Positions 35,271 through 45,288 of a stretch of DNA of 64,000 bases are shown here, in pieces. This stretch comes from Henckelia pumila (lineage: Eukaryota; Streptophyta; Magnoliopsida; Lamiales; Gesneriaceae): positions 172,577,991 to 172,641,990 of the forward strand of contig NC_133120.1 of assembly GCF_033568475.1 (NCBI RefSeq), written 5' to 3'. The notes under the pieces were generated by a model. It was not told the origin of the DNA. It searched no databases and saw only the letters and a list, made by a program, of their open reading frames with translations. A program made the translations under genes and the position numbers. How positions within the stretch are numbered: position 1 is the stretch's first letter; each line of letters begins with the position of its first letter.

Positions 35271-35670
35271 AACAGTGAATGAATTCTTTATTGTTTTGTC
35301 TCTCGAATTGCGGATCGGAGGAACAGGGCTGCACTTTCAAACGGACATAACTTTTGGCCGGCTGAGAGTTACGGGAGCTTTATCCTGCTCACGCAAAGCT
35401 CGTCTCGATACCTACAGCGCGCATCTCGGTCTAAGAGACGGAGACGCTCAAATTCCAACTTGGAGATGGACTTTCGGGGAGTTTTTCCCGTAGGGCACGT
35501 TGGGACCCACCGAACCGGCCCGCGTCACACAAATCGCACGTTCACGTCGTGTGATTCAGTCTATTGCATCTTTTCTATACGCAGATTGGACTGAAAAAGT
35601 CAGGAATAGGACAGCGAGGAATCTAAAAAACAAGAAGTACGAGTAAGAAAAAAAAGAAATTAATGAAAAA

Positions 35671-35789
35671 GGGGTGCAACACGAGGACTTCCCAGGTGGT
35701 CACCCATCCTAGTACTGCTCTCGCCCAAGCACGCTTAACTTCGTCGTTCTGATGGGATCCAATGCATTAGTGCAGGTATGATCGCACCC
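35671..35789 (-). rRNA. 5S rRNA gene, copy 3
   Basis: 119 bases, CATTGG form, with the AAAATT-type spacer on its upstream (right) side. Confidence 0.93.
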
Positions 35790-36191
35790 AAAAATTAATA
35801 AATTCTTTATTGTTTTGTCTCTCGAATTGCGGATCAGATGAACAAGTGCTGCACTTTCAAACGGACATAACTTTCGGCTGGCTGAGTGTTTCGGGAGCTT
35901 CAGCCTGCTCACGCAAAGCTCGTCTCGATACCTACAGCGCGCATCTAGGTCTAAGAGACAGAGACACCCAAATTTCAACTTGGAGATGGATTTTCGGGGC
36001 GTTTTACCCGAAGGGCATGTTGGGACCCACTAAAGCAGCCTGCGTCACCTAGATCGCACGTTCACATCGTGTGATTCTGTCTATTGCATCATTTCTATCC
36101 ACAGATTGGACTTAAAGAGTTGAAAATTGGACAACGAGCAATCAAAAGAACAAGAAGTACGAGGAAGAAAAAAAAAGAAATTAATGAAAAA

Positions 36192-36310
36192 ATGGTGCAA
36201 CACGAGAACTTCCCAGATGGTCACCCATCCTAGTACTGCTCTCGCCCAAGCACGCTTAACTTCGGAGTTATGATAGGATCCGGTGCATTAGTGCGGGTAT
36301 AATCGCACCT
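36192..36310 (-). rRNA. 5S rRNA gene, copy 4
   Basis: 119 bases, CACCGG with CCCGCAC near the start. It has changes at both gene ends (AGGTGCGATT, CACCAT). Confidence 0.92.
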
Positions 36311-36713
36311 AACAGTGAATGAATTATTTATTGTTTTGTCTCTCGAATTGCGGATCGGAGGAACAGGCGCTGCACTTTCAAACGGACATAACTTTCGGCC
36401 GGTTGAGAGTTACGAGAGCTTCAGCCTTCTCACGAGAAACTCATCTCGATACCTACAATGCGCATCTCGGTCTAAGAGACGAAGACACCCAAATTTCAAC
36501 CCGGAGATGGATTTTTGGGGGGTTTTTCCCGAAGGGCACGTTGGGACCCACCGAAGCAGCCCGCGTCACTCAGCTCGCACGTTCACGTCGTGTGATTCAG
36601 TCTATTGCATCATTTCTATCCGCAGATTGGACTGAAAGAGTCGGAAATAGGACAGCGAGGAATCAAAAGAACAAGAAGTACGAGTAAGAAAAAAAAAAGA
36701 AATTAATGAAAAA

Positions 36714-36832
36714 GGGTTGCAACACGAGGACTTCCCAGATGGTCACCCATCTTAGTACTGCTCTTGCCCAAACACGCTTAACTTCGGAGTTCTGATAGGA
36801 TCCGGTGAATTAGTGCGGGTATGATCGCATCC
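36714..36832 (-). rRNA. 5S rRNA gene, copy 5
   Basis: 119 bases, CACCGG form with CCCGCAC. The start reads GGATGCGATC. Confidence 0.92.
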
Positions 36833-37235
36833 AACAGTGAATGAATTCTTTATTGTTTTGTCTCTCGAATTGCGGATTGGAGGAATAGGCGCTGCACTTT
36901 CAAACAAACATAACTTTTGGCCGGCTGAGAGTTACGGGAGCTTCAGCCTTCTCACGCGAAGCTCGTCTCGATTCCTACAGCACGCATCTCGGTCTAAGAG
37001 ACGGAGACGCTCAAATTTCAACCTAGAGATAGACTTTTGGGGAGTTTTTCCCGTAGGGCACGTTGGGACCCACTGAAGTGGCCCGCATCACCCAAATCGC
37101 AAGTTCACGTCGTGTTATTCATTCTATTGCATATTTTCTATCCGCGGATTGGACTAAAAAAGTGGGAAATATGACAGCGAGGAATCGAAAGAACAAGAAG
37201 TACGAGTAAGAAAAAAAAAAGAAATTAATGAAAAA

Positions 37236-37354
37236 GGGGTGCAACACGAGTACTTCACAGGGGGTCACCCATGCTAGTACTGCTCTTGCCCAAGCACGCT
37301 TAACTTCGAAGATCTGATGGGATCTGGTGAATTAGTGCTGGTATGATCGCACCC
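37236..37354 (-). rRNA. 5S rRNA gene, copy 6
   Basis: 119 bases, CACCAG form. GATCTTCG replaces AACTCCG ahead of the A box, and GCATGGGTGACC replaces the C box. Confidence 0.92.
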
Positions 37355-37752
37355 AACAGTGAATGAATTTTTTATTGTTTTGTCTCTCGAATTGCGGTTC
37401 GGAGGATTAGACGCTGCACTTTCAGATGGACATAACTTTCGGCCGACTAAGAGTTACGGGAGCTTTAGCCTGCTCACGCGAAGCTCGTATCGATACCTAC
37501 AACGCACATCTCGGTCTAAGAGATGGAAACACTCAAATTCAAACCCGGAGATGGAATTTTGGGGCATTTTTCCCGTAGGGCACGTTGGGACCTATCGAAG
37601 TGGCCCGCGTCACCCAAATCGCTCGTTCACGTAGTGTGATTCAGTCTATTGCATCTTTTTTATCCGCGAATTGGACTGAAAGAGTAGGGAATAGAAGAGC
37701 GAGGAATCGAAAGAACAAGAAGTACGAGTAAGAAAAAAAAATTAATGAAAAA

Positions 37753-37871
37753 GGGGTGCAACACGAGGACTTCCCAGGTGGTCACCCATCCTAGAACTGC
37801 TCTCACCCAAGCACGCTTAACTTCGTAGTTCTGATGGGATCCAATGTATTAGTGCTGGTATGATCGCACCC
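37753..37871 (-). rRNA. 5S rRNA gene, copy 7
   Basis: 119 bases, CATTGG form, with the TAAAGTT-type spacer upstream. GGGTGAGAGC and AGTTCTAGG changes lie in the middle. Confidence 0.92.
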
Positions 37872-38266
37872 TAAAGTTAATAAATTCTTTATTGTTTTGT
37901 CTCTCGAATTGAGGATCGGATGAACAGGTGCTGCACTTTCAAACGGACAAAACTTTCGGCCGGCTGAGTGTTTCGAGAGCTTCGGCCTGCTCACGCAAAG
38001 CTCGTCACGATACCTACAGCGCGCATCTCGATTTAAGAGACAGAGACACCCAAATTTCAACCCGGAGATGGATTTTCGAGGCTTTTTTCCCGAAGGGCAC
38101 ATTGGGACCCATCGAAGCAAACCGCGTCAACCATATCACACGTTCACGTCGTGTAATTCAGTCTATTGCATCATTTCTATCCAAGGATTGGACTGAAAGA
38201 GTCGGGAATATGACAGCGAGGAATCAAAGGAACAAGAAGTACGAGTAAAAAAAAATTAATGAAAAA

Positions 38267-38385
38267 GGGGTGCAACACGAGGACTTTCCAGGTGGTTACC
38301 CATCCTATTACTGCTCTCGCCCAAGCACGCTTAACTTCGGAGTCCTGATAGGATCCGGTGCATTAGTGCGGGTATGATCGCACCC
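38267..38385 (-). rRNA. 5S rRNA gene, copy 8
   Basis: 119 bases, CACCGG with CCCGCAC. The C box reads GGATGGGTAACC. Confidence 0.92.
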
Positions 38386-38786
38386 AATAGTGAATGAATT
38401 CTTTATTGTTTTGTCTCTCGAATTGCGTATCTAAGGAACAGGCACTGCACTTTCAAACGGACATAACTTTCGACCGGCTGAGAGTTACGGAAGCTTCATC
38501 CTGCTCACGCGAAGATCGTCTCGATACCTATAGCGCGCATCTCGGCCTAAGAGACGGAGACGCTCAAATTTCAACATGAAGATGGAATTTCGGGGAGTTT
38601 TTCCCGTAGGGCACGTTGGGACCTACCAAAGCGGCCTGCGTCACCTAAATTGCACGTTCACGTCGTGTGATTCAGTCTATTGCATCTTTTCTATATGCAT
38701 ATTGGACTGAAAAAGTCAGGAATAGGACAGCGAGAAATCTAAAGAACAAGAAGTACGAGTAGGAAAAAAAAGAAATTAATGAAAAA

Positions 38787-38905
38787 GTGGAGAAACACGA
38801 GGATTTCCCAGGTGGTCACCCATCCTAGTACTGCTCTCGCCCAAGCATGCTTAACTTCGGAGTTCTGATGGGATCCAATGCATTAGTGCTGGTATGATCG
38901 CACCC
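38787..38905 (-). rRNA. 5S rRNA gene, copy 9
   Basis: 119 bases, CATTGG form with the AAAAGTT spacer upstream. The 3' end is altered (TTTCTCCAC). Confidence 0.92.
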
Positions 38906-39302
38906 AAAAGTTAATAAATTCTTTATAGTTTTGTCTCTCGAATTGCAGATCGGAGGAACAGGCGCTGCACTTTCAAACAGATATAACTTTCGGCCGGCTG
39001 AGAGTTACAGGAGCTTCAGCCTTCTCACGCGAAGCTCGTCTCGATACCTACAGCACGCATCTCGGTCTAAGAGACGGAGACGCTCAAATTCCAACCAGGA
39101 GATGGACTTTCGAGGAGTTTTTCCCGTAAGGCACGTTGGGACCCACCGAAGCATCCCACGTCACCCAAATCGCACGTTCACATCGTGTGATTCAATCTAT
39201 TGCATCTTTTATATCCGTGGATTGGACTGAAAAATTCGGAAATAGGACAGCAAGGAATCTAAAGAACAATAAGTACGAGTAAGAAAAAAAATTAATGAAA
39301 AA

Positions 39303-39419
39303 GGGTGCAATACGAGGACTTCCCAGGAGGTCACCCATCCTAGTACTGCTCTTGCCCAAGCACACTTAACTTCGAAGTTTTGATGGATCCGATGAATTAG
39401 TGTTGGTATAATCGCACCC
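39303..39419 (-). rRNA. 5S rRNA gene, copy 10
   Basis: 117 bases, slightly short. It has several changes near the start (GGGTGCGATTATACC, ATCCATC). Confidence 0.9.
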
Positions 39420-39820
39420 AACAGTGAATGAATTCTTTATTGTTTTGTCTCTGGAATTACGGATCGGAGGAACAGGCGCTGCACTTTCAAACGGACATAA
39501 CTTTTGGCCGGCTAAGAGTTACGGGAGCTTCAGCCTGCTCACGCGAAACTCGTCTCGATACCTACAACGCGCATCTCGGTCTAAAAGACGAAGACGCTCA
39601 AATTCCAACCCGGAGATGGAATTTTGGGGCGTTTTTTCCGTAGGGCACGTTGGGACCTACCGAAGCGGCCCTCGTCACCCAAATTGCACGTTCACGTCGT
39701 GTGATTCAATATATTGCATATTTTCTATCCGCGGATTGGACTGAAAGAGTCGGGAATAAGACAACAAGGAATCGAAAGAACAAAAGTACGAGTAAGAAAA
39801 AAAAAGAAATTAATGAAAAA

Positions 39821-39939
39821 CGGTTGCAACACGAGGACTTCCCAGGGAGTCACCCATCCTAGTACTGCTCTTGCCCAAGCAGGCTTAACTTCGGAGTTTT
39901 GATGGGATCCAGTGCATTAGTGCTGGTATGATCGCACCC
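39821..39939 (-). rRNA. 5S rRNA gene, copy 11
   Basis: 119 bases, CACTGG form. AAGCCTGC in the A box and GACTCCC after the C box. Confidence 0.92.
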
Positions 39940-40342
39940 AATAGTGAATGAATTCTTTATTGTTTTGTCTCCCGAATTGCAGATCGGATAAACAGGTGCT
40001 GCACTTTCAAACAGACATAACTTTTGGTTGGCTGAGAGTTACAGGAGCTTCTGCTTGCTCACGCGAAGCTCTTCTCGATACCTACAATGCGCATCTTGGT
40101 CTAAGAGATTGAGGCTCTTAAATTCCAACCCGGAGATAGACTTTCGGGTAGTTTTTTCCATAGGACACGTTGGGACCCACCAAAGCGGCCCGCGTCACCC
40201 ATATCGCACGTTCACGTCGTGTGATTCAGTCTATTGCATCTTTTCTATCCGTGGATTGGACTGAAAGAGTAGGAAATAGGAAAGCGAGGAATCAAAAGAA
40301 CAAGAAGTACGAGTAAGAAAAAAAAAAGAAATTAATGAAAAA

Positions 40343-40461
40343 GGGGTGCGACACGAGGACTTCCCAGGTGGTCACCCATCCTAGTACTGCTTTCGCCCAA
40401 GCACGCTTATCTTCGGAGTTCTGATAGGATCCGGTGCATTAGTGCGGGTATGATCGCACGC
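40343..40461 (-). rRNA. 5S rRNA gene, copy 12
   Basis: 119 bases, CACCGG with CCCGCAC. It starts GCGTGCGATC. Confidence 0.92.
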
Positions 40462-40863
40462 AACAGTGAATGAATTCTATATTGTTTTGTCTCTCGAATT
40501 GCGGATCGGAGAAACAGGCACTGCACTTTCAAACAGACATACCGTTCGGCCGGCTGAGAGTTACGGGAGCTTCAGCCTTCTCACGCGAACCTCGTCTCGA
40601 TACCTACAGTGCGCATCTCGGTCTAAGAGACAGAGACGCACAAATTCCAACCCAGAGATGGACTTTCGGGGAGTTTTTCCTGTAGGGCACGTTGGGACCC
40701 ACTGAAGCGGCCCGCGTAACCCAAATCGCACGTTCATGTCGTGTTATTCATTCTATTGCATCTTTTCTATCCGCGGATTGGACTGAAAAATTCTGGAATA
40801 TGACAGCGAGGAATCGAAAGAACAAGAAGTTCGAGTAAGAAAAAAGAAGAAATTAATAAAAAA

Positions 40864-40982
40864 GGGGTGCGACACGAGAACTTCCCAAGGTGTCACCCAT
40901 CCTAGTACTGCTCTTGCCCAAGCATGCTAAACTTCGAAGTTCTGATGGGATCCAGTGAATTAGTGCTGGTATGATCGCACTC
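40864..40982 (-). rRNA. 5S rRNA gene, copy 13
   Basis: 119 bases, CACTGG form. TTTAGCATGC in the A box; starts GAGTGCGATC. Confidence 0.92.
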
Positions 40983-41380
40983 AACAGTGAATGAATTCTT
41001 TATTGTTTTGTCTCTTGAATTGCGGATCGGAGGAACAGGCGCTGCACTTTCGAACGGACATAACTTTTGGCCGGCTGAGAGTTACGGGAGCTTTATCCTG
41101 CTCACGCGAAGCTCGTCTCGATACCTACAGCGCGCATCTCGGTCTAAGAGATGGAGACACTCAAATTCCAACTTGGAGATGGAATTTTGGGGAGTTTTTC
41201 CCGTAGGGCACATTGGGACCCACCGAAGCGGCCCGCGTTGCACAAATTGCACGTTCACGTCGTGTGATTCAGTCTTTTGCATCTTTTCTATACGCGGATT
41301 GGACTGAAAAAATCAGGAATAGGACAGCGAGGAATCGAAAGAACAAGAAATACGAATAAGAAAAAAAAATTAATGAAAAA

Positions 41381-41499
41381 GGGGTGAAACACGAGAACCT
41401 CCAAGGTGGTCACCCATCCTAGTACTGCTCTCGCCCAAGCACGCTTAACTTTGGAGTTCTGATGGGATCCAATGCTTTAGTGCTGGTATGATCGCACCC
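41381..41499 (-). rRNA. 5S rRNA gene, copy 14
   Basis: 119 bases, CATTGG form with the AAAAGTG spacer upstream. Confidence 0.93.
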
Positions 41500-41900
41500 A
41501 AAAGTGAATAAACTCTTTATTGTTTTGTCTCTCGAATTACGGATCAGATGAACAGGCGCTGCACTTTCAAACGGACATAACTCTCGGCCGGCTGAGTATT
41601 TTGGGAGCTTCAGCCTTCTCACCCAAAGCTCGCTACGATACCTACAGCGCGCATCTTAGTCTAAGAGACGGAGACACCCAAATTTCAACTCGGAGATGGA
41701 TTTTCGGGGAGTTTTTCCCGAAGGGCACGTTGGGACCCACCGAAGTAGCCCACGTCACCCAGATCGCACGTTCACGTCGTGTGATTCAGTCTATTGCATA
41801 ATTTCTATCCGCGGATTGGATTGAAAGAGTCGGAAATTGGACAACGAGGAATCAAAAGAACAAGAAGTACGAGTAAGAAAAAAAAGAAATTAATGAAAAA

Positions 41901-42019
41901 GGGGTGCAACACGAGGACTTCCCAGGTGGTCACCCATCCTAGTACTGCTCTCGCCCAAGCACGCTTAACTTCAGAGTTATGATAGGATCCGGTGCAATAG
42001 TGCGGGTATGATCGCACCG
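41901..42019 (-). rRNA. 5S rRNA gene, copy 15
   Basis: 119 bases, CACCGG-related with CCCGCAC. The C box GGATGGGTGACC and A box are intact. The start reads CGGTGCGATC. Confidence 0.93.
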
Positions 42020-42423
42020 AACAGTTAATGAATTCTTTATTGTTTTGTCTCTCGAATTGCGGATCGAAGGAACAGGCGCTACACTTTCAAACGGACATAA
42101 CTTTCGGCAGGCTGAGAGTTATGGGAGCTTTATCTTTGCTCACGCGAAGCTCGTCTCGATACCTACAGCGCGCATCTCGGTCTAAGAGACAGAGAAGCTC
42201 AAATTCCAACCTCGAGATGGACTTTCGGGGAGTTTTTCCCTTAGGGCATGTTGGGAGCCTCCGAAGCGGCCCGCGTCACCCAAATCGCACGTTCACGTCG
42301 TGTGATTCAGCCTATTACATCTTTTCTATATGCGAATTGGACTGAAAAAGTCAGGAATAGGACAGCGAGGAATCGAAAGATCAAGAAGTACGAGTAAGAA
42401 AAAAAAAAGAAATTAATGAAAAA

Positions 42424-42542
42424 GGGATGCAACACAAGGACTTCCCAGGTGGTCACCCATCCTAGAACTGCTCTCACCCAAGCACGCTTAACTTCGGAGT
42501 TCTGATGGGATCCAATGCATTAGTGCTGGTATGATCGCGCCC
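42424..42542 (-). rRNA. 5S rRNA gene, copy 16
   Basis: 119 bases, CATTGG form with the AAAAGTG spacer upstream. The start reads GGGCGCGATC. Confidence 0.93.
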
Positions 42543-42945
42543 AAAAGTGAATAAATTCTTTATTTTTTTGTCTCTCGAATTGCGGATCGGATGAACAGGC
42601 GCTGCACTTTCAAACGGACAAAACTTTCGGCCGGCTGAGTGTTTCGGGAGCTTCAACCTGCTCACGCGAAGCTAGTCTCGATACCTACAGCGCGCATCTC
42701 GGTCTAAGAGAAAGAGACACCCAAATTTCAACCCGAAGATGGATTTTATGGGCGTTTTTCCCTAAAGGCACGTTGGGACCCATCGAAGCAGACCGCATCA
42801 CCCAGATCGCACGTTCACGTCGTGTGATTCAGTCTATTGCATCATTTCTATCCGCGGATTGGACTGAAAGATTCGGGAATAGGACAACGAGGAATCCAAA
42901 GAACAAGAAGTACGAGTAAGAAAAAAAAAAGAAATTAATGAAAAA

Positions 42946-43064
42946 GAGGTGCAACACGAGGACTTCCCAGGTGGTCACCCATCCTAGTACTGCTCTCGCC
43001 CAAGCACGCTTAACTTCGGAGTCTTGATAAGATCCGGTGCATTAGTGCGGGTATGATCGCACCC
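42946..43064 (-). rRNA. 5S rRNA gene, copy 17
   Basis: 119 bases, CACCGG with CCCGCAC. Good C box. ATCTTATCAAG near the middle. Confidence 0.93.
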
Positions 43065-43221
43065 ACCAGTGAATGAATTCTTTAATATTTTGTCTCTCGA
43101 ATTGCGGATCGGAAGAACAGGCGCTGCACTTTCAAATAGATATAACTTTCAGCCGGCTGAGAGTTACGGAAGCTTCATCCTGCTCACGCGAAGCTCGTCT
43201 CGATACCTACAACGCGCAGCT

Positions 43222-43279
43222 CGCTTAACTTTGGAGTTTTGATGGGATCCAATGCATTAGTGCTGGTATGATCGCACCC
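43222..43279 (-). rRNA. 5S rRNA gene, copy 18, 3' part missing
   Basis: Only the first 58 bases remain, ending in the A box. The deletion also removed most of the next spacer (157 bp left instead of about 400), so the C box and terminator are gone. CATTGG form with the AAAAGTA spacer upstream. Confidence 0.92.
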
Positions 43280-43682
43280 AAAAGTAAATGAATACTTTAT
43301 TGTTTTGTCTCTCGAATTGCGGATCTGATGAACAGGCGCTGCAATTTCAAACGGACATAACATTCGGCCGGATGAGTGTTACGGAAGCTTCAGCCTGCTC
43401 ACGCGAAGCTCGTCTTGATACCTACAGCGCGCATCTCTTTCCAAGAGACGGAGACGCTCAAATTCCAACTCGAAGATGAACTTTCGGGGCATTTTTCCCG
43501 TAGGACACGTTAGGACCCACCGAAGCGGCCCGCGTCACCCAAATCGCACGTTCCCGTCGTGTGATTCAGTCTATTGCATCATTTGTATCCACGGATTGAA
43601 CTCAAAGAGTCGGGAATAGGACAGAGAGGAATCGAAAGAACAAGAAGTACAAGTAAGAAAAAAAAAAGAAATTAATGTAAAA

Positions 43683-43801
43683 GGGGTGCAACACGAGGAT
43701 TTTCCAGGGGGTCACCCATCCTAGTACTTCTCTCGCCCAAGTACGCTTAACTTCGGAGTTCTGATAGGATCCGGTGCATTAGTTTGGGTATGAACGCACC
43801 A
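43683..43801 (-). rRNA. 5S rRNA gene, copy 19
   Basis: 119 bases, CACCGG form. The start is altered (TGGTGCGTTC) and AGAAGTAC replaces AGCAGTAC. Confidence 0.92.
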
Positions 43802-44198
43802 AACAGTGAATGAATTCTTTATTGTTTTGTCTCTCGAATTGCGGATCGGAGGAACATGCCCTGAACTTTCAAATGGACATAAATTTTGGCCGGCTGAGAG
43901 TTACGGGAGCTTTAGCCTGCTCACGCGAAACTCGTCTCAATACCTACAGCGCGCATCTCGGTCTACGAGTCGAGGACGCTCAAATTCCAACCCGGAGATG
44001 AACTTTCGGGGAGTTTTTCTCGTAGGGCACATTGGGACACACCGAAGCATCCCGCGTCACCCAAATCGCACGTTCACGTCGTGTGATTCAGTTTATTGCA
44101 TCTTTTCTATCCGCGGATTGGACTGAAAAAGTCGGGAACAGGACAGCGAGAAATCGAAAGAACAAGATGTACGAGTAAGAAAAAAAAATAATGAAAAA

Positions 44199-44317
44199 GG
44201 GGTGCAACACGAGGACTTCTCAGGGGGTCAACCATCCTAGTACTGCTCTCGCCCAAGCACGCTTAACTTCAAAGTTCTTATGGGATCCAGTGCATTAGTG
44301 CTAGTATGATCGCACCC
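44199..44317 (-). rRNA. 5S rRNA gene, copy 20
   Basis: 119 bases, CACTGG form. The C box reads GGATGGTTGACC. Confidence 0.92.
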
Positions 44318-44716
44318 AACAGTGAATGAATTCTTTAGTGTTTTGTCTCTCGAATTGCGGATCGGAGGAACAGGCGCTGCACTTTCAAACGGACATAACT
44401 TTGGGTTGGCTGAGAGTTACGGGAGCGTCAGCATGCTTACACGAAGCTCGTCTCGATATCTACAGCGCGCATCTCAGTCAAAGAGACTGAAACAATCAAA
44501 TACCAACCGGGAGATGGACTTTCGGGTAGTTTTTCCCATAGGGCACGTTGGGACACACGAAGCGGCCCGCGTCACTTAGATCGCACGTTCACGTCGTGTG
44601 ATTCAGTTTATTTCATCTTTTCTATCCGCAGATTGGACTGAAAGTGTAGGGAATAGGACAGCGAGGAATTGGAATAACAAGAAGTACGAGTAAGAAAAAA
44701 AGAAATTAATGAAAAA

Positions 44717-44835
44717 GGGGTGCAACACGAGGACTTCCCAGGGGGTCACCCATCCTAGTACTGCTTTTACCCTAGCACGCTTAAATTCGAAGTTCTGATG
44801 GGATCCGGTGAATTAGTTCTGGTATGATCGCACCC
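44717..44835 (-). rRNA. 5S rRNA gene, copy 21
   Basis: 119 bases, CACCGG form. GTGCTAGGGTAAAAGC replaces the usual A-box end. Confidence 0.92.
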
Positions 44836-45237
44836 AACAGTGAATGAATTCTTTATTGTTTTGTCTCTCGTATTGCGGATTGGAGGAACAGGCGTTGCAC
44901 TTTCAACCGGACATAACTTTCGGCCAGATGAGAGTTACGCGAGCTTCAGCCTGCTCACGCGAAGCTCATCTCGATACCTACAGCGCGCATCTCGGTCTAA
45001 GAGACGGAGACGCTCAAATTCCAAACCCGAGATAGACTTTCGGGGAGTTTTTCCCATAGGGAACGTTGAGACCCACCAAAGCGGACTGAGTCACCCAAAT
45101 CGCACGTTCACGCCGTGTTATTCAGTCTATTGCATCTTTTCTATCCGCAGATTGGACTGAAAAAGTCGGGAATAGGACAGTGAGGAATCGAAAGAACAAG
45201 AAGTACGAGTAAGAAAAAAAAAGGAATTAATGAAAAA

Positions 45238-45288
45238 GGGGTGCAACACGAGGACTTCCCATGGGGTCACCTATCCTAGTACTGCTCT
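45238..45288 (-). rRNA. 5S rRNA gene, copy 22, 3' segment
   Basis: The 3' 51 bases of a gene cut by element G. The rest, after the duplicated GCTCT, is at 60387-60449. Confidence 0.93.
45284..45288. other. Target-site duplication GCTCT (left)
   Basis: GCTCT is repeated at 60387-60391. The uninterrupted sequence in other copies is GCTCTCGCCC, so the duplication is exact and lies inside the 5S gene. Confidence 0.95.

Larger units (their letters stand above)
34225..45288 (-). repeat. Tandem 5S rDNA array, about 520 bp per unit
   Basis: Twenty full-length genes, one truncated gene and one gene split by later insertions, all on the minus strand. Distances between gene starts are 514-523 bp except for one shortened unit of 215 bp. 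Each gene starts GGGTGCGATCATACC and ends GTTGCACCCC, followed by a TTTTTC terminator. The internal C box GGATGGGTGACC is kept in most copies. Genes differ from each other at several positions each, as do the spacers. The left edge joins element F within the first six bases of a gene. The right edge is interrupted by elements G and D2. Confidence 0.97.

Noticed and set aside
35275-45160. Repeated open frames of about 106 codons opening MNEFFIVLSLELRIGG, once per 5S unit
   Set aside because: They lie in the 5S spacer, recur only because the spacer is repeated, are open in some units and not others, and overlap a second equally open frame. No coding signal.
34225-45288. Array considered as CRISPR or a plain satellite
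   Set aside because: The 520-bp unit contains a recognisable 5S rRNA gene with A and C boxes and a T-run terminator, so it is 5S rDNA.
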